Positions 43,085 through 51,426 of a DNA stretch of 64,000 bases are shown piece by piece. Positions within the stretch are counted from its first letter, which is position 1, and each line of letters opens with the position of its first letter. This DNA comes from an uncultured Blautia sp. (lineage in GTDB: Bacteria; Bacillota_A; Clostridia; Lachnospirales; Lachnospiraceae). The notes beneath the pieces are model-generated. The model saw nothing but the letters and a program-made list of their open reading frames with translations. It was not told the origin of the DNA and ran no database searches. The DNA is taken from NCBI GenBank assembly GCA_905209435.1, contig CAJLTE010000004.1, forward strand, positions 1 through 64,000, read 5' to 3'. A program made the position numbers and the translations under genes.

Positions 43085-44589
43085 TGCATGAAGTGACATT
43101 AAGAATGAAACAGATTAAAAAAAGTTTCTCCTCAGTTTCTGTTTTAAAAGGTGTAGACCTGGAGGCAAGATCTGGTGAAGTTTTAGCGCTATTAGGAACC
43201 AATGGCGCTGGTAAAAGTACATTGATGAATATACTCTGTGGGCTTTTTAAACAAAACAGCGGGGAAATTGAATTGGATGGTAAAGTTGTAAGTTTTAATA
43301 ATCCTACGGAAGCAGCAGAAGCAGGGATTGCATTTGTTCAGCAAGAAATGACACTTATGCCGACTATGTCTATTGTAGATAATCTTTTTCTGACAAATTA
43401 TAAGAAAAAGGCCGGACTGATTCAGTATAAAGAGTTAAAGGAAAAATGCAAAGAAGCGTTAGCAAAACTGGGATGTAATTATGATCCGGATACACTGATT
43501 CAGAATCTTGGCGCAGGAGACAGACAGTTGGTGCAGATTACTCGTTCATTGCTTATGAATCCGCACATTATTATTTTTGATGAAGCTACATCATCTCTGA
43601 CACCAAGAGAAAAACAGAGATTGTTTAAAGTCATCAGATCCTTAAGAGATTCAGGAGCTACGATCATTTATATCACACATATGATGGATGAAATTTCTGA
43701 AATATGTGACAAACTTATGGTGCTTCGTGATGGCGTCAGATCAGGAATGATGGATGCAAAAGAGTACAATAAAGCGGAACTTGTAAGTACAATGGTTGGA
43801 GATAAGGCAAAAGAAATGAATTCTGCCCATCGAACAGTTAAAAGCTTTGAAAACAGTCCCGTATATATGAAAGTAGATCACTGGACAGAAACAGGAGTTG
43901 TGTCAGATATCAGTTTTGAACTTCATTCAGGTGAGGTTATGGGGCTGTGGGGACTTCTGGGAGCAGGAAGAACTGAACTTGTACGTTCCTTATGTGGCCT
44001 TGATCCTGTGGATTCAGGTGAGGTTGCTATTATTCAGGGAGAAAAACTTGAGCCAATTTCACCTAAACAGCTTTTGAAAAAAATTGCTTATGTAACAGAA
44101 GACAGAAGGGTTGATGGACTGGCATTAAAATTATCTGTAAAAGAAAATATGGCATCTGCTAATCTGAAGGGACTGACAAATGGAACAGGTATTTTTATTG
44201 ATGAAAAGAAAGAGGCAGAAATCTGTGACAAATATGTAAAAGAACTTTCAATAAAGATTTCTTCAGTAAATCAGCCAATAGGAACATTAAGCGGTGGAAA
44301 TCAGCAGAAAGTTATTATTGGACGATGGCTTCAGAAAAATCCGCAGATATACATTTTTGATGAGCCTACACGTGGTCTGGATATTGGCGCAAAAGCGGAT
44401 ATCCTGAAAATGATCCATGAATTGTCTCAGCAGGGGGCTGCTGTACTGGTAATTATGTCGGATATTGAAGAAATCATGAGTGTATGCCATAGATATCTGG
44501 TTTTACATAATGGAAAGGTTACAGCGGAGCTTCCGTATACTGCGACGCAGGAAGAGCTCATGGCAGCATCTGTAGGAGTGGAGGCATAG
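43084..44589 (+). CDS. Sugar ABC transporter ATPase, two nucleotide-binding domains
   Basis: This 501-residue RbsA/MglA-type ATPase has two fused domains. Domain 1 carries Walker A GTNGAGKST (near 38-46), an atypical signature LGAGDRQ and Walker B IIIFDEATSSL. Domain 2 carries GLWGLLGAGRTEL in place of a canonical Walker A, the signature LSGGNQQK and Walker B IYIFDEPTRGLD. This asymmetry is normal for the ribose class. It energises import through the flanking permeases. Confidence 0.95.
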   Translation: MHEVTLRMKQIKKSFSSVSVLKGVDLEARSGEVLALLGTNGAGKSTLMNILCGLFKQNSGEIELDGKVVSFNNPTEAAEAGIAFVQQEMTLMPTMSIVDNLFLTNYKKKAGLIQYKELKEKCKEALAKLGCNYDPDTLIQNLGAGDRQLVQITRSLLMNPHIIIFDEATSSLTPREKQRLFKVIRSLRDSGATIIYITHMMDEISEICDKLMVLRDGVRSGMMDAKEYNKAELVSTMVGDKAKEMNSAHRTVKSFENSPVYMKVDHWTETGVVSDISFELHSGEVMGLWGLLGAGRTELVRSLCGLDPVDSGEVAIIQGEKLEPISPKQLLKKIAYVTEDRRVDGLALKLSVKENMASANLKGLTNGTGIFIDEKKEAEICDKYVKELSIKISSVNQPIGTLSGGNQQKVIIGRWLQKNPQIYIFDEPTRGLDIGAKADILKMIHELSQQGAAVLVIMSDIEEIMSVCHRYLVLHNGKVTAELPYTATQEELMAASVGVEA

Positions 44590-44595
44590 AACAAT

Positions 44596-45570
44596 ATGAA
44601 AAAAGAGACGAATGTAAAAGAATTTCTGATGAAATATGGATTCGTAATCATTCTGATCCTGGTTACGGCTTTCTTTGGAATTACTACTAATAATTTTATC
44701 ACTGTAAAAAATTTATTTTCTATTCTCCATAATGCAGCACCTGTTTTCGCGTTTAGTGTTGGTGCAGCTATGGTAATTATGTCGGGTATGGTTGATTTGT
44801 CTATCGGATCTACAATGTATCTGTCGGCGGCAATAGGAACCATATTGATTGTGCGGAAGAATGTGCCTATTATCCTGGCGTTACTGGCAGTAGCTGCTAT
44901 ATGTATTATAATCGGTATTATTAATGGCTTGGTAATTGATAAATTTGATATGTCACCGATGATCGCAACAATGGCAACGATGATTGTAATCAGAGGTCTA
45001 GCACAGTATATTACTAACAGTGTAGTTATTTCGCTTCCGGATTATTTGAGAAAGTTAAATTCATTGAAGATTGGCGGTATATACATAGATATATTTATTG
45101 CAGCTATTGTACTGATTCTGACAGAAATAGTACACAGAAGGACATCTTTTGGAAGATATGTTACAACTATCGGAAATGATAAAAAGGTTGCGGAAAAATT
45201 AGGAGTCAATGTCCGGAAAACAACGGTAAAAATGTATGTATACAGTGCATTAATGGCTGGTGTTGCAGGTATACTTACTGCAATTCAGACAGGAGGGGTT
45301 GCTACAACATTTGGATCAGGAAAAGAGTTTGTAGCAATTTCGGTAGCTGCAATCGGTGGAATTAGTATGAGTGGTGGATCAGGAAGAATGCTTACAGGGA
45401 TTACATTAGGAGTTCTTACCCTGTCAATTATTGAAAGTGGTTTGAACTTTGCCGGAGCATCTCCATATGCATATCGGTTTGTGCAGGGTGGCATTATCTT
45501 CATTGCGATGTATGTACAATCATATCAGGCAATGATCAGAGTAAAAGCTAAAAAAATTGAAAGTGAATAA
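44596..45570 (+). CDS. Ribose-type sugar ABC permease 2
   Basis: The 324-residue RbsC-like permease starts 6 bases after the ATPase stop. The AAMVIMSGMVDLSIGSTMYLSAA and FVAISVAAIGGISMSGGSGRML blocks match the family. Two different permease genes in one ribose-type cassette indicate a heterodimeric channel, as in the YtfT/YjfF or autoinducer-2-type arrangement. Confidence 0.93.
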   Translation: MKKETNVKEFLMKYGFVIILILVTAFFGITTNNFITVKNLFSILHNAAPVFAFSVGAAMVIMSGMVDLSIGSTMYLSAAIGTILIVRKNVPIILALLAVAAICIIIGIINGLVIDKFDMSPMIATMATMIVIRGLAQYITNSVVISLPDYLRKLNSLKIGGIYIDIFIAAIVLILTEIVHRRTSFGRYVTTIGNDKKVAEKLGVNVRKTTVKMYVYSALMAGVAGILTAIQTGGVATTFGSGKEFVAISVAAIGGISMSGGSGRMLTGITLGVLTLSIIESGLNFAGASPYAYRFVQGGIIFIAMYVQSYQAMIRVKAKKIESE

Positions 45571-45601
45571 TAAAAACATATAAAAGAAAGGGGTATATTT
45601 T

Positions 45602-46675
45602 ATGAAAACTAAGAAGGTATTTGCACTCTTAATGGCGGGGCTTTTAGCATTAAATGCGACAGGGATTTCCGTACTTGCAGAAACAGAGGAAAATGACAGT
45701 ACTGAAACGACAGAAGAAAATGCGCTGAATCCAGAAGATGATTTTGACGGTGGCGGAAAGAAAATAAGAGTGGGTTTGTCATGGGAGGAAATGCAGAGTT
45801 CTATTAACCAGGCATGGCAGGATTATTTCATGCAGTATTCAGAAGAATATGGAAAAAAACATAACTGCACATTTGACTGGATAGTTACTGTTGCAGATGG
45901 TGATCCGTCAAGAGAACTGTCCAATATTCAGGATCTGATCAATCAGGAAGTGGATTGTATTGTTGCATGGGCAGATAATGGAGACACAATTGGTGAATCT
46001 ATTAATGCAGCAAAAGATGCCGGCATTCCGTTTGTTACTTTTGACCATGAATCATCCAACGTAAAACCGGATGCACATGTAGGCGAAGACAGTTATAATC
46101 AGGCTTATACTACAGCTACAAAGATGGCAGAAATATTAAAAGAAAAAGGTGAAACAGATGTAAAAGCCATTGTGCTGCAGGGAACACTTACTGATTCAAA
46201 TGCCATAGCGAGAGGAAATGCATGGAGTGATGTAGAAAAGGAAACTGGTGCCTGGGAAACAGTAGAGTGGGTTCCGACAGACTGGGAAGCAGAAAAGTTC
46301 AAGAGTGGACTTGCAAATGCATTAGCTGCAAATCCGGATGTTAATCTGATTTATTGTGAAAGTGATTTTGCTTTTAACTCTGTAGAAGCTGCACTTGAAG
46401 AATGTGACAGATTATATCCGATTGGTGATGAAAAACATGTGTATATGGCTGCAGATGACGTACAGCCACAGGGATATCAGGGACAGTTGGACAAATATAT
46501 TGATTGTGGAACTACCTACGATGCATGGAACCAGGCAGTGGCAGTAGTGGAAGTTGTTGCTAAACTTGCGTGTGGAGAAAAAGTACCACAGGAAAATTAT
46601 ATTGAAGGTCGTTTGGCTACTCCGGATACTATCGAAAGCATGGAAAACATTTGGTCAAGAGATTATTCGGATTGA
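45602..46675 (+). CDS. Ribose-type sugar-binding protein, no lipobox
   Basis: The 357-residue protein has a signal peptide (about residues 1-26) ending in VLAETEEN, a standard signal-peptidase I site; there is no Cys, so it is not a lipoprotein. The mature protein is a type I periplasmic-binding fold with KKIRVGLSWEEMQSS, DLINQEVDCIVAWADNGDT and IPFVTFDHESSNV segments. Like other RbsB-type proteins it would bind a monosaccharide or related compound. Without a lipid anchor it would need another way to stay at the cell surface. It ends the operon at a strong terminator. Confidence 0.88.
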   Translation: MKTKKVFALLMAGLLALNATGISVLAETEENDSTETTEENALNPEDDFDGGGKKIRVGLSWEEMQSSINQAWQDYFMQYSEEYGKKHNCTFDWIVTVADGDPSRELSNIQDLINQEVDCIVAWADNGDTIGESINAAKDAGIPFVTFDHESSNVKPDAHVGEDSYNQAYTTATKMAEILKEKGETDVKAIVLQGTLTDSNAIARGNAWSDVEKETGAWETVEWVPTDWEAEKFKSGLANALAANPDVNLIYCESDFAFNSVEAALEECDRLYPIGDEKHVYMAADDVQPQGYQGQLDKYIDCGTTYDAWNQAVAVVEVVAKLACGEKVPQENYIEGRLATPDTIESMENIWSRDYSD

Positions 46676-46758
46676 TATTGGATAGATAAGTAATTTATAA
46701 GAGATAAAAGATTTTTGCAGATAAAATTAAGAGACTGTCTGGAAATAGATAGTTCTAT

Positions 46759-46806
46759 AACAGGGAGAATGTAACTCGTGTGGAGTTACATTCTCCCTGT
46801 TTATTT
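46759..46806 (+). terminator. Terminator of the sugar ABC operon
   Basis: A perfect 19-bp stem (46759-46777 with 46783-46801) encloses a five-base loop and is followed by TATTT. Confidence 0.82.
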
Positions 46807-46894
46807 CTAAAAAGAAAAAAAGATGGCTAACGATAACTACCTTTCTCTACGTTACATGTTATAATGTAACCATGTTAAAAACTAATTATTATAG

Positions 46895-47035
46895 TATTTT
46901 TTGAAGATGTTTGACAGAAGTTATGAATCGCAAAATGTGTTGGCTTCTATTAAAAAAGTAGAGAATTGCATTTTGGATGATTGTGATCACAATGGGGTAG
47001 CCAAATTTCTGGAAAGGGAATTTGCAGAGAATTGA
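46895..47035 (+). pseudogene. Remnant of a second Cof-type HAD phosphatase (C-terminus only)
   Basis: This 46-codon open stretch ending in TGA translates to ...DRSYESQNVLASIKK...DDCDHNGVAKFLEREFAEN. It aligns without gaps to the last 45 or so residues of the Cof phosphatase at 40184 (DRSYAPENALPEIKE...EDCDHDGVAKFLKNEFSEN). A TAG at 46892 closes the frame upstream and no start or HAD core motifs remain. It is therefore the 3' scar of a deleted paralogue, ending 31 bases before the APC permease start. Confidence 0.8.
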
Positions 47036-47066
47036 TTAGTGTTACCTGAGAGAAAGGGATAAACTT

Positions 47067-48413
47067 ATGGGAAAAAAGGGAAAGGATATCTTAGGTACAT
47101 CAGCATTGGTCTGGCTGACTGTAGGGAATATGGTTGGATCAGGAATTATGGTACTGACGGGCGCAGCAGCTGCAAAAACAGGATATTCAGTTTGGCTTGC
47201 ATTTATTATTGCAACTGTGCTGGGATTCTTGGGAAGCTGGCCACAGATTCTTGCAGCAGGAACATCTGTATTGGATGGAGGAATGTTTTCTTTAAATTCA
47301 TATTTTGGACATCCTGTTTTTGGAGGTCTGTATCTGATGGGAACATTGCCGGAGATTATGGGACAGGCATCTGTTGCATTGGGAATTGGAATGTACATAA
47401 AAACAATGATACCAAATACAAATACAAGAATTGTTGCAGTTGTAATTGCAGTTGTATTTTATCTGTGTAATATTCGAGGAGTCAGTGTGATTGCTGGCGT
47501 TCAGAAATATATGGTATACATATTGTTTGCGGGATTGGGAATTTTTACGGTTGTAAGTCTGAAAGGGTTGAATCCGGAAGCCGTTAATTTTGCCGGAAAT
47601 GAGTTTATGACTCATGGATGGAAAGGCTTTATAGTTGCTGTTAATATGTTGACTTTTTCAACTCAGTCTTATTGGGCCAGTCTTTCTTTTTCAAAGTATG
47701 CGAGAAACCCAAAGAAGAGTGTTCCTAAAGCAATGGTAATCGCATTTCCGATTATAATGGCTATTTATGGACTGGTTACATTAGCTGGAGTTGGTGGTGT
47801 AGATTTGCAGACATTTGCAGGAAATACATTAGGTGATGTTGCTAAAGTAATATTTCCAAGCTGGTTTTTCTACATTTTTATTATAGCAGCACCCATGATG
47901 GCACTTGCTACAACGCTGAACGGAAATCAGTCGGCATATTCACTGATGATCGCTCCGGCTGCAGAGGAGGGATGGCTTCCTAAAGTATTTACAAAAACAA
48001 ACAGAAAAGGTATGCCATATGTAGCTGCAACATTGGTTGCATTGATTATTATTCTGCCGGTTATATTTAACTGGGATGTGGATTTCATTACAGCAAACGT
48101 AATGTTATTTACTAATCTTGCAGGAATTCTTCAATATTTTGCAATGTGGAGAATGCCAGTGAAATACCCGGAACTTTGGGACAAATCAACATTTCACATG
48201 AAAAAATGGAAGTTCCATCTTCTTATGCTGCTATCATTTGCAATCAGAATGGTACTTCTGGGAGCTGCTATTATTAGTCTTAGTACGAAGAGCTTGATCA
48301 TTAATATTTTGGTAGCTGTTATATTGGCGCTATTTTGCATTATCAGATTTAAAATGGGAATGGTTAATTATAAGACGGAGCAGCCGCAGAGAGAATATCT
48401 TGATGAAGAATAG
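47067..48413 (+). CDS. APC-family amino acid/polyamine permease
   Basis: The 448-residue protein has about twelve membrane segments and the APC N-terminal signature TVGNMVGSGIMVLTG. It contains no regulatory domain. The substrate cannot be assigned; typical cargo are amino acids, amines or related organic cations. It follows the remnant of the Cof gene and ends in its own terminator, convergent with araC. Its inclusion in a sugar cluster may point to an amino-sugar or amino-acid conjugate, but that is speculation. Confidence 0.88.
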   Translation: MGKKGKDILGTSALVWLTVGNMVGSGIMVLTGAAAAKTGYSVWLAFIIATVLGFLGSWPQILAAGTSVLDGGMFSLNSYFGHPVFGGLYLMGTLPEIMGQASVALGIGMYIKTMIPNTNTRIVAVVIAVVFYLCNIRGVSVIAGVQKYMVYILFAGLGIFTVVSLKGLNPEAVNFAGNEFMTHGWKGFIVAVNMLTFSTQSYWASLSFSKYARNPKKSVPKAMVIAFPIIMAIYGLVTLAGVGGVDLQTFAGNTLGDVAKVIFPSWFFYIFIIAAPMMALATTLNGNQSAYSLMIAPAAEEGWLPKVFTKTNRKGMPYVAATLVALIIILPVIFNWDVDFITANVMLFTNLAGILQYFAMWRMPVKYPELWDKSTFHMKKWKFHLLMLLSFAIRMVLLGAAIISLSTKSLIINILVAVILALFCIIRFKMGMVNYKTEQPQREYLDEE

Positions 48414-48457
48414 AAAGAAGCTTGTTCACATTGGGTGGGCAAGCTTCTTTTCTTTTA
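48414..48457 (+). terminator. Terminator between APC permease and araC
   Basis: AAAGAAGCTTG pairs with CAAGCTTCTTT (48414-48424 with 48440-48450), followed by TCTTTT; the stem is also usable from the minus strand. Confidence 0.72.
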
Positions 48458-48478
48458 AGTTAATATAAAACAAAAGAG

Positions 48479-49315
48479 TTATTTGTTTTTATACTCTGCA
48501 GGGTTCGTGCCTGTAAATTTCTTGAATGTTTTATAGAAATAGCTGTAATTATTAAAACCGGATAATTCTGCTGCTCTGGTAATAGGCATATTGCCTTTTA
48601 AATAATGCCTTGCCTGTGAAATCCTTTTTTCGATAATGTAATTGGTAAGAGTATAATTAGTAATGTTTTTAAATATACGGCATATATAATATTCACTGTA
48701 ATTTACATGTTGTGCCAGAGTTTCCAGAGAAAGATCATCTGCAAGATGCTGATTAATATATTCTACGAGAGAAGCAACTAATGCTACATGTCTGGAATCT
48801 TTATCATTATGATAGATACCATCAAAACAATCACTATACAGATAAGATGCTATCTGATGAAGCAGAGCTTTTTCATACATATCCTGACCATGAGCCGGTT
48901 TTTGTTCCATATAGTCATGAAGGATACGAAGATATTTGTTCAGACATTTTCCTTCAACGTGAAAAATAGGATAATGTTGATTACTTGTTGTAAAAATATC
49001 CAGAAGATTGGAGTTTACAGTATTAAATGACAATAGAAGATTAGGGTCAATGCTGATGCTGAATCGTTCATAGTAGGTATTTTTGTTATATTTTAATGTA
49101 TGTGGATCGAACATATTAATCAGTACAATATCACCGCGCTTGACAAGATATTCCTGCCCGTTGATTGTAAAAATTCCTGCATTGCCAAGATAAATTACAA
49201 TTTCATAAAAGTCGTGATAATGTAATTCTGTTTTCATTTCATTTTGCGGTGTACGGAATAAACAATCATAGTCTCCTTTATAGACGGATGAACGTGAAAG
49301 AAATTTTGCTTCCAT
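48479..49315 (-). CDS. AraC-family transcription activator
   Basis: The 278-residue regulator has an N-terminal cupin-like sensor (about residues 15-150, LHYHDFYEIVIYLGNAGIF and YLVKRGDIVLINMFDPH) and two C-terminal AraC helix-turn-helix motifs (about 185-275, LSLETLAQHVNYSEYYICRIFK and ITRAAELSGFNNYSYFYKTFKKFTG). I start at ATG 49315 after AGAGGGG, not further upstream, because the extra residues are hydrophobic and unrelated to the family. A direct-repeat site at 49414 lies about 100 bases upstream, and identical sites occur before two operons in the window. It is the natural candidate to bind all three. Confidence 0.9.
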   Translation of the reverse strand: MEAKFLSRSSVYKGDYDCLFRTPQNEMKTELHYHDFYEIVIYLGNAGIFTINGQEYLVKRGDIVLINMFDPHTLKYNKNTYYERFSISIDPNLLLSFNTVNSNLLDIFTTSNQHYPIFHVEGKCLNKYLRILHDYMEQKPAHGQDMYEKALLHQIASYLYSDCFDGIYHNDKDSRHVALVASLVEYINQHLADDLSLETLAQHVNYSEYYICRIFKNITNYTLTNYIIEKRISQARHYLKGNMPITRAAELSGFNNYSYFYKTFKKFTGTNPAEYKNK

Positions 49316-49413
49316 AAACAATACCCCTCTTTTTAAATAAATTAAGAATGGTTGTTGGATTTTATCTGCTAGATACAGTTTATATAAATATAAAATGAAA
49401 GTCAATGTAATCG

Positions 49414-49449
49414 CAAGATAAGAAATGTATTGCACAAGATACAACATGG
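49414..49449 (+). promoter_or_regulatory. AraC-type direct-repeat operator, site 3
   Basis: CAAGATAAGAAATGT (49414-49428) is followed at 21-base spacing by CAAGATACAACATGG (from 49435). TATAAT (49469-49474) begins 34 bases after the second half-site start, reading rightward into the decayed SDR gene and the acetyltransferase. The araC gene lies divergently on the other side, so the site may also influence araC expression. Confidence 0.75.
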
Positions 49450-49532
49450 TATTGCCATAAGGATTGTTTATAATAAATTTTAATAGAAAGAGACAGGAAT
49501 ATAAAAGTTCACAAAATTTACTGGAAAGGGGC

Positions 49533-49840
49533 ATGATGAAAGAATTGGACAAATATATATTGCTAGCAGGGACAAATATTGTAATTACAGGCGTTGGATA
49601 GAAAATTCGACTGGCAGTAGCAAAGCTTTTGGTAAAGTATGGAGGCAAAATGGCTATGACTGATCATAACGGTCATTCTTTCATATAGGCTGAGAAGACT
49701 GAAGGGAATGCTATTGCTTTTAAGTGTAATGTTGCGGACGAAGCGCAAGTAAAGAAAACTGTAGATAATATTTTGATAAAGAATATAATGGATATGCGAC
49801 AGGAAGCAGTGTGATTGTTGATGGCGGAAGAGTCTGCTGA
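49533..49840 (+). pseudogene. Decayed short-chain dehydrogenase (SDR)
   Basis: Starting at ATG 49533 (GGAAAGGGG upstream), the translation gives ...NIVITGVG followed by an in-frame TAG at 49599, then KIRLAVAKLLVKYGGKMAMTD, a second TAG near 49686, and AEKTEGNAIAFKCNVADEAQVKKTVDNI. After a frameshift it ends GYATGSSVIVDGGRVC and a TGA. These are the beginning (TGxxxGIG cofactor loop), the NVAD segment and the end of an SDR. The middle with the catalytic Ser, Tyr and Lys is deleted. It sits directly downstream of AraC-type site 3, so the cluster has lost one oxidoreductase. Confidence 0.85.
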
Positions 49841-49876
49841 TCATGAACGACAGAGAAGAAAAGGAGGATTACTTAT

Positions 49877-50500
49877 ATGCTGAATTTTGAAGAACAGAAA
49901 AAAAGAGTACTTTCCGGCCTTATGTATAATGACCTTACACCGGAACTGGTTGAGGCTAGAAGGGTTGCAGTAGAGCTGACAAACGAGTATAATGCTTCTT
50001 ATGGACAGCCTCCGGAAGTGCGTGAGCCGCTTCTGCGTAAGATTCTTGGAGAGATGGGGGAGGATGTATTTTTCGAGCCATCTTTTAGATGTGAGTTTGG
50101 TTACAACATTAAGATAGGAAATCATTTCTATGCAAACTTTGATTGTGTGATGCTTGATCCGGGCGGAATTGAGATTGGAGATAATGTTCTCTTTGGACCA
50201 AGGGTAAGTATTTATACAGCGAGACATGCATTTGATGCAAAAGAGAGAGGTGCAGGAGCCTGCTTTGCAAAGAAGGTTAAGATTGGAAATAACGTATGGG
50301 TTGGTGGCGGTGTCCATATGGATCATGGAATTACAATCGGTGACAATACTGTGATCGGTGCAGGGAGTGTGATCACCAGAGATATTCCGGCAAACGTAGT
50401 AGCCGCAGGTGCACCTTGCAGAGTGATCAGAGCAATTACAAAGGCAGACAAGTCGGATTATTTTCATGTTCTGGAAACTTTATATGATGGAAAAGAATAA
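49877..50500 (+). CDS. Maltose/galactoside-type O-acetyltransferase
   Basis: The 207-residue protein has the N-terminal Mac domain (about 5-60) and a left-handed beta-helix of hexapeptide repeats (about 75-190), with GNHFYANFDCVMLDPGGIEIGDNV and KIGNNVWVGGGVHMDHGITIGDNTVIGAGSVITRDIPANVVAAGAPCRV. The catalytic His is expected in TARHAFDAKERG. It transfers acetyl from acetyl-CoA to a sugar hydroxyl, usually a detoxification step. It follows AAAGGAGG and is the first intact gene after the AraC-type promoter at 49414. Confidence 0.9.
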   Translation: MLNFEEQKKRVLSGLMYNDLTPELVEARRVAVELTNEYNASYGQPPEVREPLLRKILGEMGEDVFFEPSFRCEFGYNIKIGNHFYANFDCVMLDPGGIEIGDNVLFGPRVSIYTARHAFDAKERGAGACFAKKVKIGNNVWVGGGVHMDHGITIGDNTVIGAGSVITRDIPANVVAAGAPCRVIRAITKADKSDYFHVLETLYDGKE

Positions 50501-50561
50501 AAATGAAAGTAGTACTTGCAATTGATTTTTTAATATTAGAATAGTAAAGGAGCGGATTCAA

Positions 50562-51116
50562 ATGAAGAAAAATTTAGGAGCAGCACCTATGATATTTCCA
50601 CAGCCGGTGCTTATTCTTGCAACTTATGACGAAAATGGAAAAGCAAATGCCATGAATGCAGCATGGGGTGGTATTGTGGGTAATGATAAGATTATTATAG
50701 AACTTGCCAGCCATAAAACTACAGATAATATTATGAATCGTAAAGCATTTACGGTAAGTATAGGGGATAAGGCGCATATGCTTGCCTGCGATTATGTAGG
50801 TATCGTGTCTGGAAATAAAGTACCGGACAAGATGGAAAAAGCAGGATTTACTACAACAAAAAGTGAGTTTGTTGATGCACCTGTTATTAATGAACTTCCT
50901 GTTGCACTTGAATGTGAACTGATCAAGGTGCTGGAAGGCAGTATGTATCTTGCTAAGATTGTAAATATTGTTGCAGATGAAAGTGTTCTTTCTGATGAAG
51001 GAAAAATTACATTAAGCAAGTTTTTTCCGATCACATATGATCCTTCAGAACATGGCTATTATGCTTTGGGCGAACGTGTTGGTAATGCGTTTAAAGACGG
51101 AGCTAAATTAAAATAA
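50562..51116 (+). CDS. Flavin reductase-like FMN-binding protein
   Basis: The 184-residue protein belongs to the flavin reductase/FMN-binding split-barrel family. Seen are MIFPQPVLILATYDENGKANAMNAAWGGIVGND at the start and the HKTTDNIMNRKAFTVSI segment, both standard. It probably binds FMN and acts as a small NAD(P)H-dependent reductase; the electron acceptor is unknown. AAAGGAGCG precedes ATG. It is 61 bases after the acetyltransferase and likely in the same transcript. A terminator follows. Confidence 0.87.
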   Translation: MKKNLGAAPMIFPQPVLILATYDENGKANAMNAAWGGIVGNDKIIIELASHKTTDNIMNRKAFTVSIGDKAHMLACDYVGIVSGNKVPDKMEKAGFTTTKSEFVDAPVINELPVALECELIKVLEGSMYLAKIVNIVADESVLSDEGKITLSKFFPITYDPSEHGYYALGERVGNAFKDGAKLK

Positions 51117-51129
51117 AAATCGTGGTAAT

Positions 51130-51185
51130 TAAAGCAGGACGTATGGCAACAATATCAGCTGTTATATGTCCTGCTTTAAAATTTT
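51130..51185 (+). terminator. Terminator after the flavin reductase gene
   Basis: TAAAGCAGGAC (51130-51140) pairs with GTCCTGCTTTA (51168-51178), then an A/T-rich tail. Confidence 0.65.
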
Positions 51186-51303
51186 CTTATAAAAAATACT
51201 TACCGGATTAGAGAATGGTTTGGTAGAATCGATATGGATATAATGTTATAATAGTGCCTGGGGTTTTGTACCCTGGGTAATTTTTTTTATGAAGATATAC
51301 GGG

Positions 51304-51360
51304 GTTTAACCAAACTGCGGAGCAGTTATTTGGTTATGAGCAAGTAGCGAAGCGGATGGG
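51304..51360. repeat. Dispersed palindromic repeat, copy D
   Basis: TTTAACCAAACTGCGGAGCAGTTATTTGGTT is itself a hairpin (AACCAAACTGC with GCAGTTATTTGGTT) and is followed by ATGAGCAAGTAGCGAAGCGGATG. Reversed, it matches the first module of copy A (10861-10910). It lies between the flavin reductase terminator and the MalY-type gene. Confidence 0.75.
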
Positions 51361-51426
51361 GAATACTCCATTGACAAACTTAAATTTTCAATACGAAAAA
51401 TTTGATTATATAGGAGGAGATAAGAC

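Noticed and set aside
49316..49648. Longer N-terminus for the AraC regulator
   Set aside because: The extra residues are hydrophobic, overlap the operator and the SDR remnant, and the start at 49315 has its own ribosome site.
51256..51295. GGGGTTTTGTACCC hairpin with a T-run as a terminator or riboswitch
   Set aside because: The stem is only four or five pairs and does not match a known riboswitch; a true terminator is already present at 51130.
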